Shown one piece after another: positions 1 through 8,011 of a DNA stretch of 25,280 nt. The position numbers were made by a program, and so were the translations under genes. A model generated the notes under the pieces. That model worked only from the letters and a program-made list of their open reading frames with translations. It was not told the origin of the DNA and made no database searches. Every line of letters starts with the position of its first letter. The stretch's first letter is position 1. Source of the DNA: Cymbomonas tetramitiformis (Eukaryota; Chlorophyta; Pyramimonadophyceae; Pyramimonadales; Pyramimonadaceae); assembly GCA_001247695.2 (NCBI GenBank), contig LGRX02029264.1, positions 1 through 25,280 of the forward strand, given 5' to 3'.

Positions 1-1035
1 CGCGTGGCGATGCGTCCCGTCGGGACGGGTGCACTCGCCCGGAGCTTGGGGCTCGCCGGCCTCATCAGCACCCCGAGTGTGGGTGCCGCGCTCCGCGCTC
101 GGCGGCGGGGCATGCGTGCGCCGTGTGCTGCTCCCAGGCACGCGCATCAACCTCTGCAAGGAGGCCCGATGCGCCTGGACGCGGTGCACACGCTGCGCGC
201 TACTCCCAGGCACCATGCGTCCGGTGTGCCTGGCGGGGCAGCGGCGCGTCACGCAGCCCGAGACAGCACAGCGAGAGCTGCTGCCTCATGGCGGTGCGCC
301 TGGCGCGCTCGCGGTGGCTGCCATCTGCCACTCGCGGCGCGCTCGCTCCCCCCCAAAAGAAAAGCGGTCCGCCCCCGGACGCTTCACTCTCGGTGGCCCT
401 AAGGGGAGGGCGCGGGTGAGCACCTCGGTGTGCTCACCTCGTGGCGACACGCATGCAAGGGTGGGCCTCCTTGCAGGCGCGTGGCGATGCGTCCCGTCGA
501 GACGGGTGCACTCGCCCGGAGCTTGGGGCTCGCCGGCCTCATCAGCACCCCGAGTGTGGTGCCGCGCTCCGCGCTCGGCGGCGGGGCATGCGTGCGCGGT
601 GTGCTGCTCCCAGGCACGCGCATCAACCTCTGCAAGGAGGCCCGATGCGCCTGGACGCGGTGCACACGCTGCGCGCTACCCCCAGGCACCATGCGTCTGG
701 TGTGCCTGGCGGGGCAGCGGCGCGTCACGCAGCCCGAGACAGCACAGCGAGAGCTGCTGCCTCATGGCGGTGCGCCTGGCGCGCTCGCGGTGGCTGCCAT
801 CTGCCACTCGCGGCGCGCTCTCTCCCCCCCAAAAGAAAAGCGGTCCGCTCCCGGACGCTACTCTCTCGGTGGCCCTAAGGGGAGGGCGCGGGTGAGCACC
901 TCGGTGTGCTCACCTCGTGGCGACACGCATGCAAGGGTGGGCCTCCTTGCACGCGCGTGGCGATGCGTCCCGTCGAGACGGGTGCACTCGCCCGGAGCTT
1001 GGGGCTCGCCGGCCTCATCAGCACCCCGAGTGTGG
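1..1035. repeat. GC-rich tandem satellite, 476-477 bp unit
   Basis: The same sequence begins at 1, 478 and 954, giving periods of 477 and 476 bp. The first two copies are complete and differ by only scattered substitutions and small indels (for example one extra G near 82 in copy 1). The third stops at about 1035, where it changes abruptly to unrelated, much more AT-rich sequence. The array continues beyond the left edge, so its size is unknown. Open frames exist in several registers on both strands, as expected for GC-rich DNA. No frame looks like a known protein, so I treat it as a non-coding satellite. The high similarity of the copies suggests recent homogenisation or expansion. Confidence 0.93.
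415..506. other. Cluster of three hairpins inside each satellite unit
   Basis: Three inverted repeats follow one another. GGTGAGCAC/GTGCTCACC lies at 415-438 with a 6-nt loop. TGCAAGG/CCTTGCA lies at 454-475 with an 8-nt loop. CCCGTC/GACGGG lies at 493-506 with a 2-nt spacer. The 9-bp hairpin recurs at 891-914 in the next unit. In the truncated third unit the CCCGTC/GACGGG dyad is again present near 969. The arms are visible directly; any function as a structured transcript or protein-binding site is inference. Confidence 0.7.
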
Positions 1036-2005
1036 AGGCCTACTCAGAAAGCAGCCGCTTGATCTGACTGTGAGTGCCCTCTGTTTTGTCCTGTTTTGGG
1101 TTTTGTATATGACTATGCCTCGCAGGTACTTTGTTGCAGGTACTTTATGATTTGGTTTTGAAAATATCTACGGAAAACAACCAGCTGATAGTTTGACAGT
1201 TAGCCTAGAGGTTTAGCAAGCATGCACAAGACTTGTTATGTGAATGCCGCATGCCGTACCTTGACTCCTACGACCGTATGTACCCTTCGGGGACCCGTGA
1301 CCGGCACCTGTCTCGTACGTGAGCGCCTTTGCCTCCACCAGCTGTGACCCTCCCTACATCTTCCCTTGTCTATAAGTCTGACGGTGATGGGGTGACCTGG
1401 ACCTGCCTTCGGGTACTCCTTGTCATATCCCTGACGAAGCACCCGGCTGCAGGACACCGCGGTGTGCGGACCTCCAGAGCACAACGGCACACTATTACCC
1501 CGGTGGAGGGTTGGCACTAGAGACAAGGAGCTGATAGGTCTGCCACGGACAGTGTGGACTTTGTCCAGCTTTTTGGGGTTTTCAGCCCTGGCAGACATGA
1601 TTGTGGTTATTTCTGGTCTGGACTGGAGATTGGTATGAGTGTATGCATTCTGGTCTGCCCACCTCACTCGATCGAGGTGGTGTGCTGGATTTGGCACGCC
1701 GACAGTGTCATAGTCATCTTTGTCATCACCGATACGGCTCGACTACTCTGACTTCTTCACTGTCATCAGCGCCATCTCCGATATCGACTTCGGTAGTCAG
1801 ATAGTTCATTCTAGCATCTGTCATTTCCACACCTGACTTCCTAGGGGCTGTCATCACATTCATTTCAGCGGAAGCTATATCACTTCGTATTATCTTGTGT
1901 ATAGCTTCACAGTTTCAAGGTTGACATATGCGAGAGTTGCATACCTGTTTGTAGTGCTTCACGGTGTGTGTTCTTGCACCTTCGTCGCATACACACCCCT
2001 TGGCC
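1036..2005. other. Intergenic stretch, no gene recognised
   Basis: The base composition drops sharply from the satellite. Short open frames occur on both strands but none exceeds about 150 codons and none resembles a known family. The only local structure I note is a perfect 7-bp inverted repeat, CCACCTC/GAGGTGG, near 1660-1682. It resembles the second hairpin of the repeat family further right, but the match is too short to call a copy. Confidence 0.5.
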
Positions 2006-2198
2006 GCCACCTGGTGGCGCCTGGTGGTGCCATCGCACTTGCCTCCCCCTCCCTATCATTCGTCTCGACCTTGCTCCCATTCGCACAATCACGCCCCCTC
2101 GCCGCATTTTTCACCTTCCACCTCCCTGCCTCCTCTTCATTGACGCATGCGCTCTGGTGGTGCCACCCGCCGTTGCCCCACACCGCGCGGGCGTTGGT
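2006..2198 (+). repeat. CTGGTGGTG-type dispersed repeat, forward copy
   Basis: This stretch aligns along its whole length with the reverse complement of 3005-3216. Shared landmarks in order are a doubled CTGGTGG block, a TCTCGACC/TTTCGAGC block, an exact CCGCATTTTTCACCTT match, a TTGACGCA/TCGACGCA block, CTGGTGGTG/CTAGTGGTG, and a closing GCGGGCGTT/ACGGGCGTC. Internal indels are few. The two copies are separated by about 0.8 kb in opposite orientation. No coding potential is evident. Confidence 0.75.
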
Positions 2199-2483
2199 TG
2201 ACCTCGTCTTGGCGGCGCTCGTCTTATTCCGCAATCGAGAACGCCGCCGCCATCCACCCTCGACAGTTGGAGCCTAGTGTCCGCGGTCGGCCTGCGGGAG
2301 TAGTTATCCCCGCAGCACATGCATGGGCATACGCCCCTAGAACACACATCTAGAGACCAACGCAGGCGGGGCCACACTAGTTGGGTTGGGAAAGACCCCT
2401 CCTATGGGTCTCACATGATGTATGTTTCCTTAGGGTTTTGCCTTCGTGCCTGCCGTAGGATATTAGGCCTAGCCTGGCAAGTT
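2199..2483. other. Intergenic spacer between repeats, no gene recognised
   Basis: No gene is recognised. A perfect 7-bp inverted repeat CTGCGGG/CCCGCAG lies near 2293-2317. A shorter AGACCC/GGGTCT dyad lies near 2394-2411. Neither is followed by other features that would identify it. Confidence 0.4.
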
Positions 2484-2594
2484 GGCATCGTGGCACCTCA
2501 CACCTTCGGGGTGAGGTGGTGTCATGGAGAGACTGACTTTCGCCCCCCCATAAATTGGGGGTGACTGTCTCTTCCTGTGTCACTCACGTGGAGT
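2484..2594 (-). repeat. Structured repeat element, copy D (inverted, 5'-truncated)
   Basis: Read on the minus strand, this stretch matches the 3' part of copy A at 2595-2860. It shares a GAGACAG block, a C-run/G-run hairpin (arms 2545-2550 and 2556-2561 on +), CAGTCTCTCCATGACACCACCTC, and a second hairpin around CCGAA ending in GTGCCACG. It lacks the AT-rich 5' part. It lies head to head with copy A, the junction being a CACTC/GAGTG dyad at about 2581-2595, so D and A together form a foldback of roughly 380 bp. Confidence 0.75.
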
Positions 2595-2860
2595 GTGATA
2601 TCGGGTCGGAGGATATATATATATGCGGGTCAGACATGCACAAGCAATGAAACTCTCGGAAGTCTAAGATATATCATAAAATATAATTGAGGGTTTTGTG
2701 CTATCGGAGACGGACGGAGCAGAACGGCAAGTCACGACAGTGACACATGCACTGCACTCCGAGGGGGGAAAGCAGGAGACAGACCCCCACCTTATGGTGG
2801 GGGGTGAAATCAGTCTCTCCATGACACCACCTCCTCCCGAAGGAGAGGAGTGCCACGGTA
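2595..2860 (+). repeat. Structured repeat element, copy A
   Basis: It starts with GATATCGGGTCGGAGG, then a (TA)n tract near 2614-2624. Next comes a hairpin with CATAAAAT/GGTTTTGTG arms near 2674-2702, then GTCAC/GTGAC near 2732-2745. A strong C-run/G-run stem follows (CCCCCACC 2784-2791, TTAT loop, GGTGGGGG 2796-2803), enclosed by GAGAC/GTCTC. A final hairpin has a CCGAA loop (about 2826-2852). Copy B at 4090 shares almost all of the last 200 nt. There is no open frame of note, so it looks like a non-autonomous or RNA-derived element. Confidence 0.85.
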
Positions 2861-3004
2861 CAATGTACACACTATTATCCTAGGCCTGCCGGCCATCTAC
2901 ATCTGTAACCCTAAGGAGCCTTTTTCAGCTCAGCTAGTGTGGCATCTACCTGCGCTGGCACAGATATAGTCGTCCATCCCACAGCTTTCGATATAGGGTT
3001 TCTC

Positions 3005-3216
3005 AAATTGTCCCGGGATCACCAGACGCCCGTGCGGTGCCAAGGCCAAAAGTGGTGCAACACCACTAGAGCAAGTGCGTCGATGAGGAGGGGGTGAGGA
3101 GGGCGAAGGTGAAAAATGCGGTGAAGGGATGTGGTTGAGCGCATGGGAAAAGGCTCGAAAGGGACGATGGTGAAGGGTGAAGTGTGCGTGACAGCACCAC
3201 CAGACACCACCAGATG
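3005..3216 (-). repeat. CTGGTGGTG-type dispersed repeat, reverse copy
   Basis: Its reverse complement aligns with 2006-2198, including the exact CCGCATTTTTCACCTT block. It starts with a doubled CTGGTGGTG motif (on +, CACCACCAGACACCACCAGA at 3195-3214). A second, more diverged unit beginning with the same doubled motif is joined to it at 3217-3362, so on the minus strand the family is arranged as two tandem units. Confidence 0.75.
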
Positions 3217-3362
3217 GTGACCAGGGAGCGCATAAGGTGAAGGTGAGGGAAGTGGAGGGATGAGGTCGAAAGAGTCAAAGCACTCGTTGTCGATGGCGGG
3301 TGAACGCGATGGACTCGAGCTTGGTGTCTGGTGCGCAAACACCACCAGACACCACCAGACCA
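3217..3362 (-). repeat. Second, diverged CTGGTGGTG-type unit
   Basis: Read on the minus strand, this stretch opens with CTGGTGGTGTCTGGTGGTG, as the neighbouring unit does. It keeps a CTTTCGACCTCATCCC block comparable with CTTTCGAGCCTTTTCCC in that unit, and a TATGCGCTC block near its end. The similarity is weaker than between the main pair, so the boundaries are approximate. Confidence 0.5.
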
Positions 3363-3500
3363 TAGCCAATGGTAGAATGTTGCCGATGTACTCGAAAGGA
3401 GTTCAACGCTGAACGAACAACGGCCATACGCGCACGCTGAGGTCCAGTGGACATGTTCGCTGACCACTGACTGCTGACTGCAAAATCTGCGAACCCAAAA

Positions 3501-3848
3501 TTAGGGTTCCCAAGCGAAAAGCGAACTTCTCGCAAAATCAAGCAAATCAAACGATGAAAGGGTCAAATTGGGGTAGATTCTCGCGGGGAAAACGTCGGTG
3601 AAGTCAAAAACGTCGTGCGGTAAACTTTTTTCCCGCCAGGAGCGGTGCTGCTGGCCAGATAGTCGAGAGCGCGTTTGGGTTCTTGGTGTCAACGTAACTT
3701 TCCGTAAAATTAACTAAATCGAGCGATGTAAAAGTGAAATTGGGGTCAAATGTCACGAGGAAACCGCCGGTGAGGTCAAAATAGTCGTGCGGTAAACTAT
3801 TTCTCCGGCAGTAGAGGTGCTGCTGGCCAGAGAGTCGAAGTCGCGGTT
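3501..3848 (+). repeat. Tandem duplication, two copies of about 172 bp
   Basis: Copy 1 (3501-3672) and copy 2 (3673-3848) share a series of landmarks at a constant offset of 172-173. These include GGGTTC, CG(C/T)AAAAT, GCAAATCAAACGATG versus CTAAATCGAGCGATG, AATTGGGGT, GTCGTGCGGTAAAC, and GGTGCTGCTGGCCAGA followed by AGTCGA. Substitutions are spread throughout, so this is an older duplication than the satellite. No coding function is recognised. Confidence 0.8.
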
Positions 3849-3879
3849 GTCGCGTGCGGATGTCGAAGGTCTAAAAGGT

Positions 3880-4020
3880 AAATTGGTGGGTAAACGGTGG
3901 GTAAGTGTTTCGGCAACTCAAATTGAGACAAAACTGCGCGATGGGTGTGCGCTAAGGTGGGTAGACGGGATGGTGGGTGCCAAGGTAGGTTTGGTAGACC
4001 GCAGGGTGGGTGACCAGGTA
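3880..4020 (+). repeat. Degenerate GGTGGGTA-rich, G-run-rich stretch
   Basis: Variants of GGTGGGTA recur (near 3886, 3896, 3955, 3971 and 4005). Within about 140 nt there are some eight runs of three or more G on the + strand. It looks like a decayed short tandem repeat. The density of G runs would allow quadruplex formation, but that is inference. Confidence 0.55.
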
Positions 4021-4089
4021 TGTTCGGTGAGACGGATCTTAAAAAATACAACCAAGAATGCCACCACAGAAGTGGTCCAGGCTCATAAC

Positions 4090-4372
4090 CTCACATGGAG
4101 TCGGATATCGGGTCGGAGGATATATATATATATATATATATAATGAATATATATATATATATATATCACAAGGTCAAACAGGCACAGGCAGTGAAAGACT
4201 CTCGGACGTCTAAGATAGATCATAAAACATAATTGAGGGTTTTGTGCTATCGGAGACGCGACGGAGCAGAACGTCAAGTCACGGCAGTGACACATGCACT
4301 GCACTCCGAGGGGGAAAAGCAGGAGACAGACCCCCACCTTATGGTGGGGGGTGAAATCAGTCTCTCCATGAG
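4090..4372 (+). repeat. Structured repeat element, copy B
   Basis: This is the closest relative of copy A. Both share GGATATCGGGTCGGAGG at the start and a nearly identical final 200 nt through CAGTCTCTCCATGA. The central AT tract is expanded to a (TA)n microsatellite at about 4119-4166. The CATAAAAC/GGTTTTGTG stem contains a C-G pair where copy A has a T-G wobble. The GTCAC/GTGAC hairpin has one loop change. The CCCCCACC/GGTGGGGG stem is intact (4331-4350). The final CCGAA-loop hairpin of A and D is absent, so B ends or is cut near 4372. Confidence 0.85.
4119..4166. repeat. (TA)n microsatellite within copy B
   Basis: TA repeats run nearly without interruption from 4119 to 4166 and are broken once by AATGAA near 4142. 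Copy A has a much shorter TA tract at the corresponding place, so this is a length-variable part of the element. Confidence 0.9.
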
Positions 4373-4534
4373 TCACGCCCCTCGCCGTGTAGCTCGTCGG
4401 TGTCACTTGCATCGTCTTGCCTGCCTACGATCTGTCTGTCCCGCCTCAGATAGACAATAAAACACTATCCGGTATTTTATTATCTACCTTAGTCCACTAC
4501 CGGAAGCCTGAACGTAGTCCGTTTCCGCCCCTGC
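4373..4534. other. Spacer between repeat copies with an AT-rich dyad
   Basis: A dyad made of AGAT plus AATAAAA on the left and TTTTATT plus ATCT on the right occupies about 4448-4485. The AATAAA in it could serve as a polyadenylation signal for a transcript from copy B, but no gene ends here. Confidence 0.35.
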
Positions 4535-4756
4535 AGTGATATATATACATATATTCATATATATCTCTTTCTTCATCAACGACTCGGCAAGGCGGACTAA
4601 GATGAATTGCATAAAATACACTTCGAGGTGTTTTGTGCAATGCATTGACAGTCAGGGCGGTGAGGCACGGTGCAAGTGACACGGCTGCCCGAGGGGGGAA
4701 AGCAGAAGGCAGACATCCCCCATCTTATGGGGGGGGGAGTCTCACTCCCCATGAGG
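4535..4756 (+). repeat. Structured repeat element, copy C (diverged)
   Basis: Order and spacing match copies A and B although the sequence has drifted. There is an AT-rich start, CTAAGATGAATTGCATAAAATAC, GTGTTTTGTGC, CCGAGGGGGGAAAGCAG, a C-run/G-run hairpin (CCCCCAT 4717-4723, ATGGGGG 4727-4733) and CCCCATGAG. The GCATAAAATAC/GTGTTTTGTGC arms pair over 11 positions counting two T-G wobbles, and the C/G stem has a different sequence from A and B yet still pairs. The lower similarity makes the ends approximate. Confidence 0.7.
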
Positions 4757-5021
4757 GGTCTACCCCGCAACTTAGTAAGCAACTTTCAAGAATTATGGGG
4801 GGTACCCCCCCATTATCCCCCCCAAACCCCACCCATATGACATCACCCGACCGTCTGCGTCTGCGTGTGTGATGACGCTACATCTCAGACCCAGACGACA
4901 GCGACAGACGTGACGAGACGAAGGAAGACCTATGCTATCGTAAGCGCTATCGTATCGGTATGCCTAATAAGGGCTTTTAAGTTCCAACTCTGCTGAGAGC
5001 TAAACAAAACGCATCTTGGGG

Positions 5022-5072
5022 TGCCCGTGTGGACTTGAACGGAAGTGGATTGCAACCACTATGGACACGAGC
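5022..5072 (-). other. tRNA-like minimal fold (possible degenerate tRNA or tRNA-derived relic)
   Basis: Read on the minus strand, GCTCGTG (5072-5066) pairs with CACGGGC over seven positions with one T-G wobble. Inside it, AGTGG/CCACT encloses a 7-nt loop TTGCAAT, which has the layout of an anticodon arm with anticodon GCA (Cys). A GTTCAAGTC block fits the internal B-box consensus GWTCRANNC. There is no D arm and no pairing T arm, and the total is only 51 nt, so it is not a normal cytosolic tRNA. Chance similarity is possible. Confidence 0.2.
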
Positions 5073-7035
5073 GGAAACAAAATACATGTTAGGCGATGTT
5101 GTGAAATTATTGTAATTGATTAGCACACCATCGAGCTCATTGACTTCTAAATTTCTAAAGGACGCTTTCTATGCAAGGTCCGCATCCCTGTTTGTGCACG
5201 CTTCAGGGTCAGGCTTCAGCTCCTCAAATTATGGTCCGGTCAGTCGCCAGCTTAGACACTTATTGCATAGAAATAAATGTAGACAGTTAACCCTAAATTT
5301 CCGATAGAGTTGTGCGTCGACCATAACTTCTTGACCATCCGTCTATCGTGGATACGCTCAAAGTTCAAAACCCCTGCTGCTCAATTTTCAAGATTTTGGC
5401 AGAAGCGCGCCGAGCTCCATTTTCCACGCTCGTTCTCCTCTCGCAGAATATATTCTGAAATTCATTTCCCTGTTTTGCCAACTTTGTTTTCTGTAAGTAA
5501 GTGGCTTCCAGCCCCCAAAATACGCGAGGAACTGTGTGTAAATCCTATTTGTTGAAAATATGGAGCAGGGCGTCCGTTATTTTCGTTGCAAATCCTCCCC
5601 AAAATTAAAGTTTACGAAGTCACCGAATGTTTGCAGCAGTCCACTGTTTTCTTTACTCACCTGGTTTGGTCAAACTGGTCTGTGTGTTTTCCCAACGAAT
5701 TATCGCCCGGGCAACAAAAATGAATTCGCCTGCTTTGGCCCAATATGTGGGTACTCGCGCATATCTCTCATATATAAGCTCACAGGAGGGATTCCGAGCT
5801 CCCTAGACAGTCCGAGACAGTGGTATCTGTCGAATCGCCTGGAGTGAAACCTACCGTTGTTGTAATGGCATGTATTGCATCTGTACTTTTCCTTCGAACA
5901 GGATCGTCAGTCACGCCCACTCCTCCGTGATTGAAGGTCGAGCTGTGGGTATGTGGAAGGAGAACTTTTTTCACTGCTCAAGGTGAACTGGGATAGCAGT
6001 ACAAAGCGGTCGACGTTATATTAGGGTAGCGGGGGAGTGGGGGGTGCATTGCCCCGGTGTGGAGGGGCAGCTGACTTCGGCAATTCTGTCTTTCATCAGC
6101 TTTCCCTACTGACAAGAATTTTCTTTACGAATACAATATTGCCCTTATTTTCTGTCCAGGCATAAACTGTGTCTCTCGAACCAGCTTTCACTGTGTTGTT
6201 CCCTGGACCGTGGAGACCTTTTCCCCAGTCTGTGAGCTTACGCACGTTCGCTTCACGGCCGTTGGATGCTTTCCAGGTCGACTAGCGTGCCGAAACTTTT
6301 TATGTTGATTACCGAAAACTTAACGAACTTTAAATGTGCAGCACCTCCCTAAGCTGAAAACCGAATTCAGTTTGCGGTTGCGGCATGAAAAACACATATT
6401 TTTACCATCAGCCTCAAGACAACTTCTTGACAACTGAGCCTTATTTTATTTTTCTTTGGACATTTTTGTGCGCCTGCTTACTTAACACGCACACTCGACT
6501 CCGAAGCTGTCCTTTTTTTATCTGGTCTGAGCAAATGCTAAAGCGAGAGAGACTTCCTTCACACAACGTGCGACGTGCCCCGCGTCTCAGAGTAAACATA
6601 AATCAAACTGTCAAAAGCCCGTTACACTCATACCCACTGCTAATCTTTTTGGGGGTGGCTTTCGCACAAAGCCGTTTCACGAAAGCAGCGCGTAAAGTGG
6701 ACTTGTATTCGGTCAACGTTCGGATTTCGGAGTCCCAGCTTTCTGAAAGAAGCAATAGTTGCCTTTACAGACCAGTCGTAGGTTTTAGTTGTTGCCAAAG
6801 CAACGTGCATCCTAGCATCCTGGTATTTTTGACCAGCTTGTGAGTCTGTCGTCTCTGATGAAGCTTGCAACGGGCTTATTGAGGGATATTTGCGCTCAGC
6901 TCGCTTGTCCTGCGTTTGTATCGTTTGGACCTGTCTTCTTTTGTATCCTGGAGTCTTAGCTGCAGCATCCGCCCGGTATGAACACTCCAGTTGCATGGGT
7001 CCTGAGGAACAAGGAAGCTATTGAGAGAGCATCGC

Positions 7036-7050
7036 CCTCTCTCTCTCTCT
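7036..7050. repeat. (CT)n microsatellite
   Basis: An uninterrupted CT tract, preceded by GAGAGAG at 7023-7029. Confidence 0.85.
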
Positions 7051-7743
7051 TGCACGCGCCCGTGCGAGCGGGCCTACCAGCTTTTTACGCTTTCGACCAA
7101 ACCGGAGTCTAAACTGCTGCTTGCTTTGCGACTAGAGCGAATCGTTGGTGAATTTAGTACTGTGATCCGGCACACCGAGTGACTTTCAACTGTGCGCGGG
7201 ATTACTATTTTAGTCGGATATTCCCTCCACACCTTCTGTCAACCACATGCGTCCTCTCACAGGTCTTCTGACAGCCAATCCTTGTCTCCTCTCAAAACTG
7301 TAACGCGAGCGAAGAAAGTCTGTGGCTGATCTAACTCGCGCAGGAGAGAGCGCTGCCAGGAAGTCGCCCAGCCAAGTGTCCCATAGGAGCTGCCAGCCAC
7401 GAGTGCTGTGTCGAGGGCCTTCGGTGCCTCAGGAGCTTCTGAAGAATTTAGGTTGTGCTCTCGTACAATGTGAGCTGCAAAAAGCGGAAGCGCTCGGTCA
7501 TCGTGGAACACCGTTCAGTGTTCTCGTGTGGATCTCCAGGAAGAGCCAGAAGCGTGCTCTTCCTTGATGTGGCCTGTCGGTCGAGTGTCAAGCAGAGCTG
7601 GGGAAGCACCTCCCCCTCAGCCCAAATCAGATGTCGAGTGCTTCGCCCTGCAACGAGAGTCTCTAGGTCAGGTTGGAAAGGGATCTGCATGAAGACCTAG
7701 CCCCAGACTTATTGGTGGGGATGTCACGTTTGTGTTTCTGCGG

Positions 7744-7775
7744 CATATTTAAACACCTGTTCACACCTGTTCAAC
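7744..7775 (+). promoter_or_regulatory. Candidate core promoter of the dynein gene
   Basis: A TATTTAA box (about 7746-7752) is followed at once by two direct copies of CACCTGTT (about 7754-7772), each containing the E-box core CACCTG. It lies about 260 nt upstream of the dynein start codon on the same strand, and no competing gene lies between. The transcription start site is not determined; the assignment rests on motif and position only. Confidence 0.3.
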
Positions 7776-8011
7776 CGTACACTTACACATCTCGGCATCT
7801 AATGGTTTAAGGTCCCATCTTATAGCTCGGGTGCGCGCTCTATCCCTCGGCGCAACAGTACTGACGTACACCGTTGGTTTATGTCGGGTGGGGGTGGGAG
7901 GCAGCGCAGGCGTGAGAAGCCGCACTTCTCATGATAAATAAGCATCTTGCCACTTTTTACCAGGAAGACGCTTGCTAACTGGTCACTGCGTAGCAATAAA
8001 AAAGGGGCAAG

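Larger units (their letters stand above)
4757..7743. other. Long gene-free stretch upstream of the dynein gene
   Basis: Short open frames occur on both strands (the longest about 150 codons at 6385-6843). None has a recognisable domain, and neighbouring frames are equally open, so I see no gene. Local structure includes a GGGGTACCCC-centred palindrome near 4797-4816, a TGCCCC/GGGGCA hairpin near 6049-6068, and a (CT)n tract at 7036-7050. Regulatory sequence for the dynein gene may lie in the right-hand part, but nothing identifies it. Confidence 0.5.

Noticed and set aside
29..1062. Open frames of up to 288 codons in the satellite
   Set aside because: Several registers on both strands are open at once across the repeated unit, and none resembles a protein. 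This is an effect of GC-rich composition.
3501..3507. TTAGGG telomere-like motif
   Set aside because: Only single isolated occurrences exist (here and near 6021), with no tandem array, so there is no evidence for a telomere.
6385..6996. Possible small genes on either strand (152 codons on +, 118 codons on -)
   Set aside because: The two frames overlap, neither shows a domain or a coding-like composition matching the dynein gene, and no splice pattern links them to other frames.
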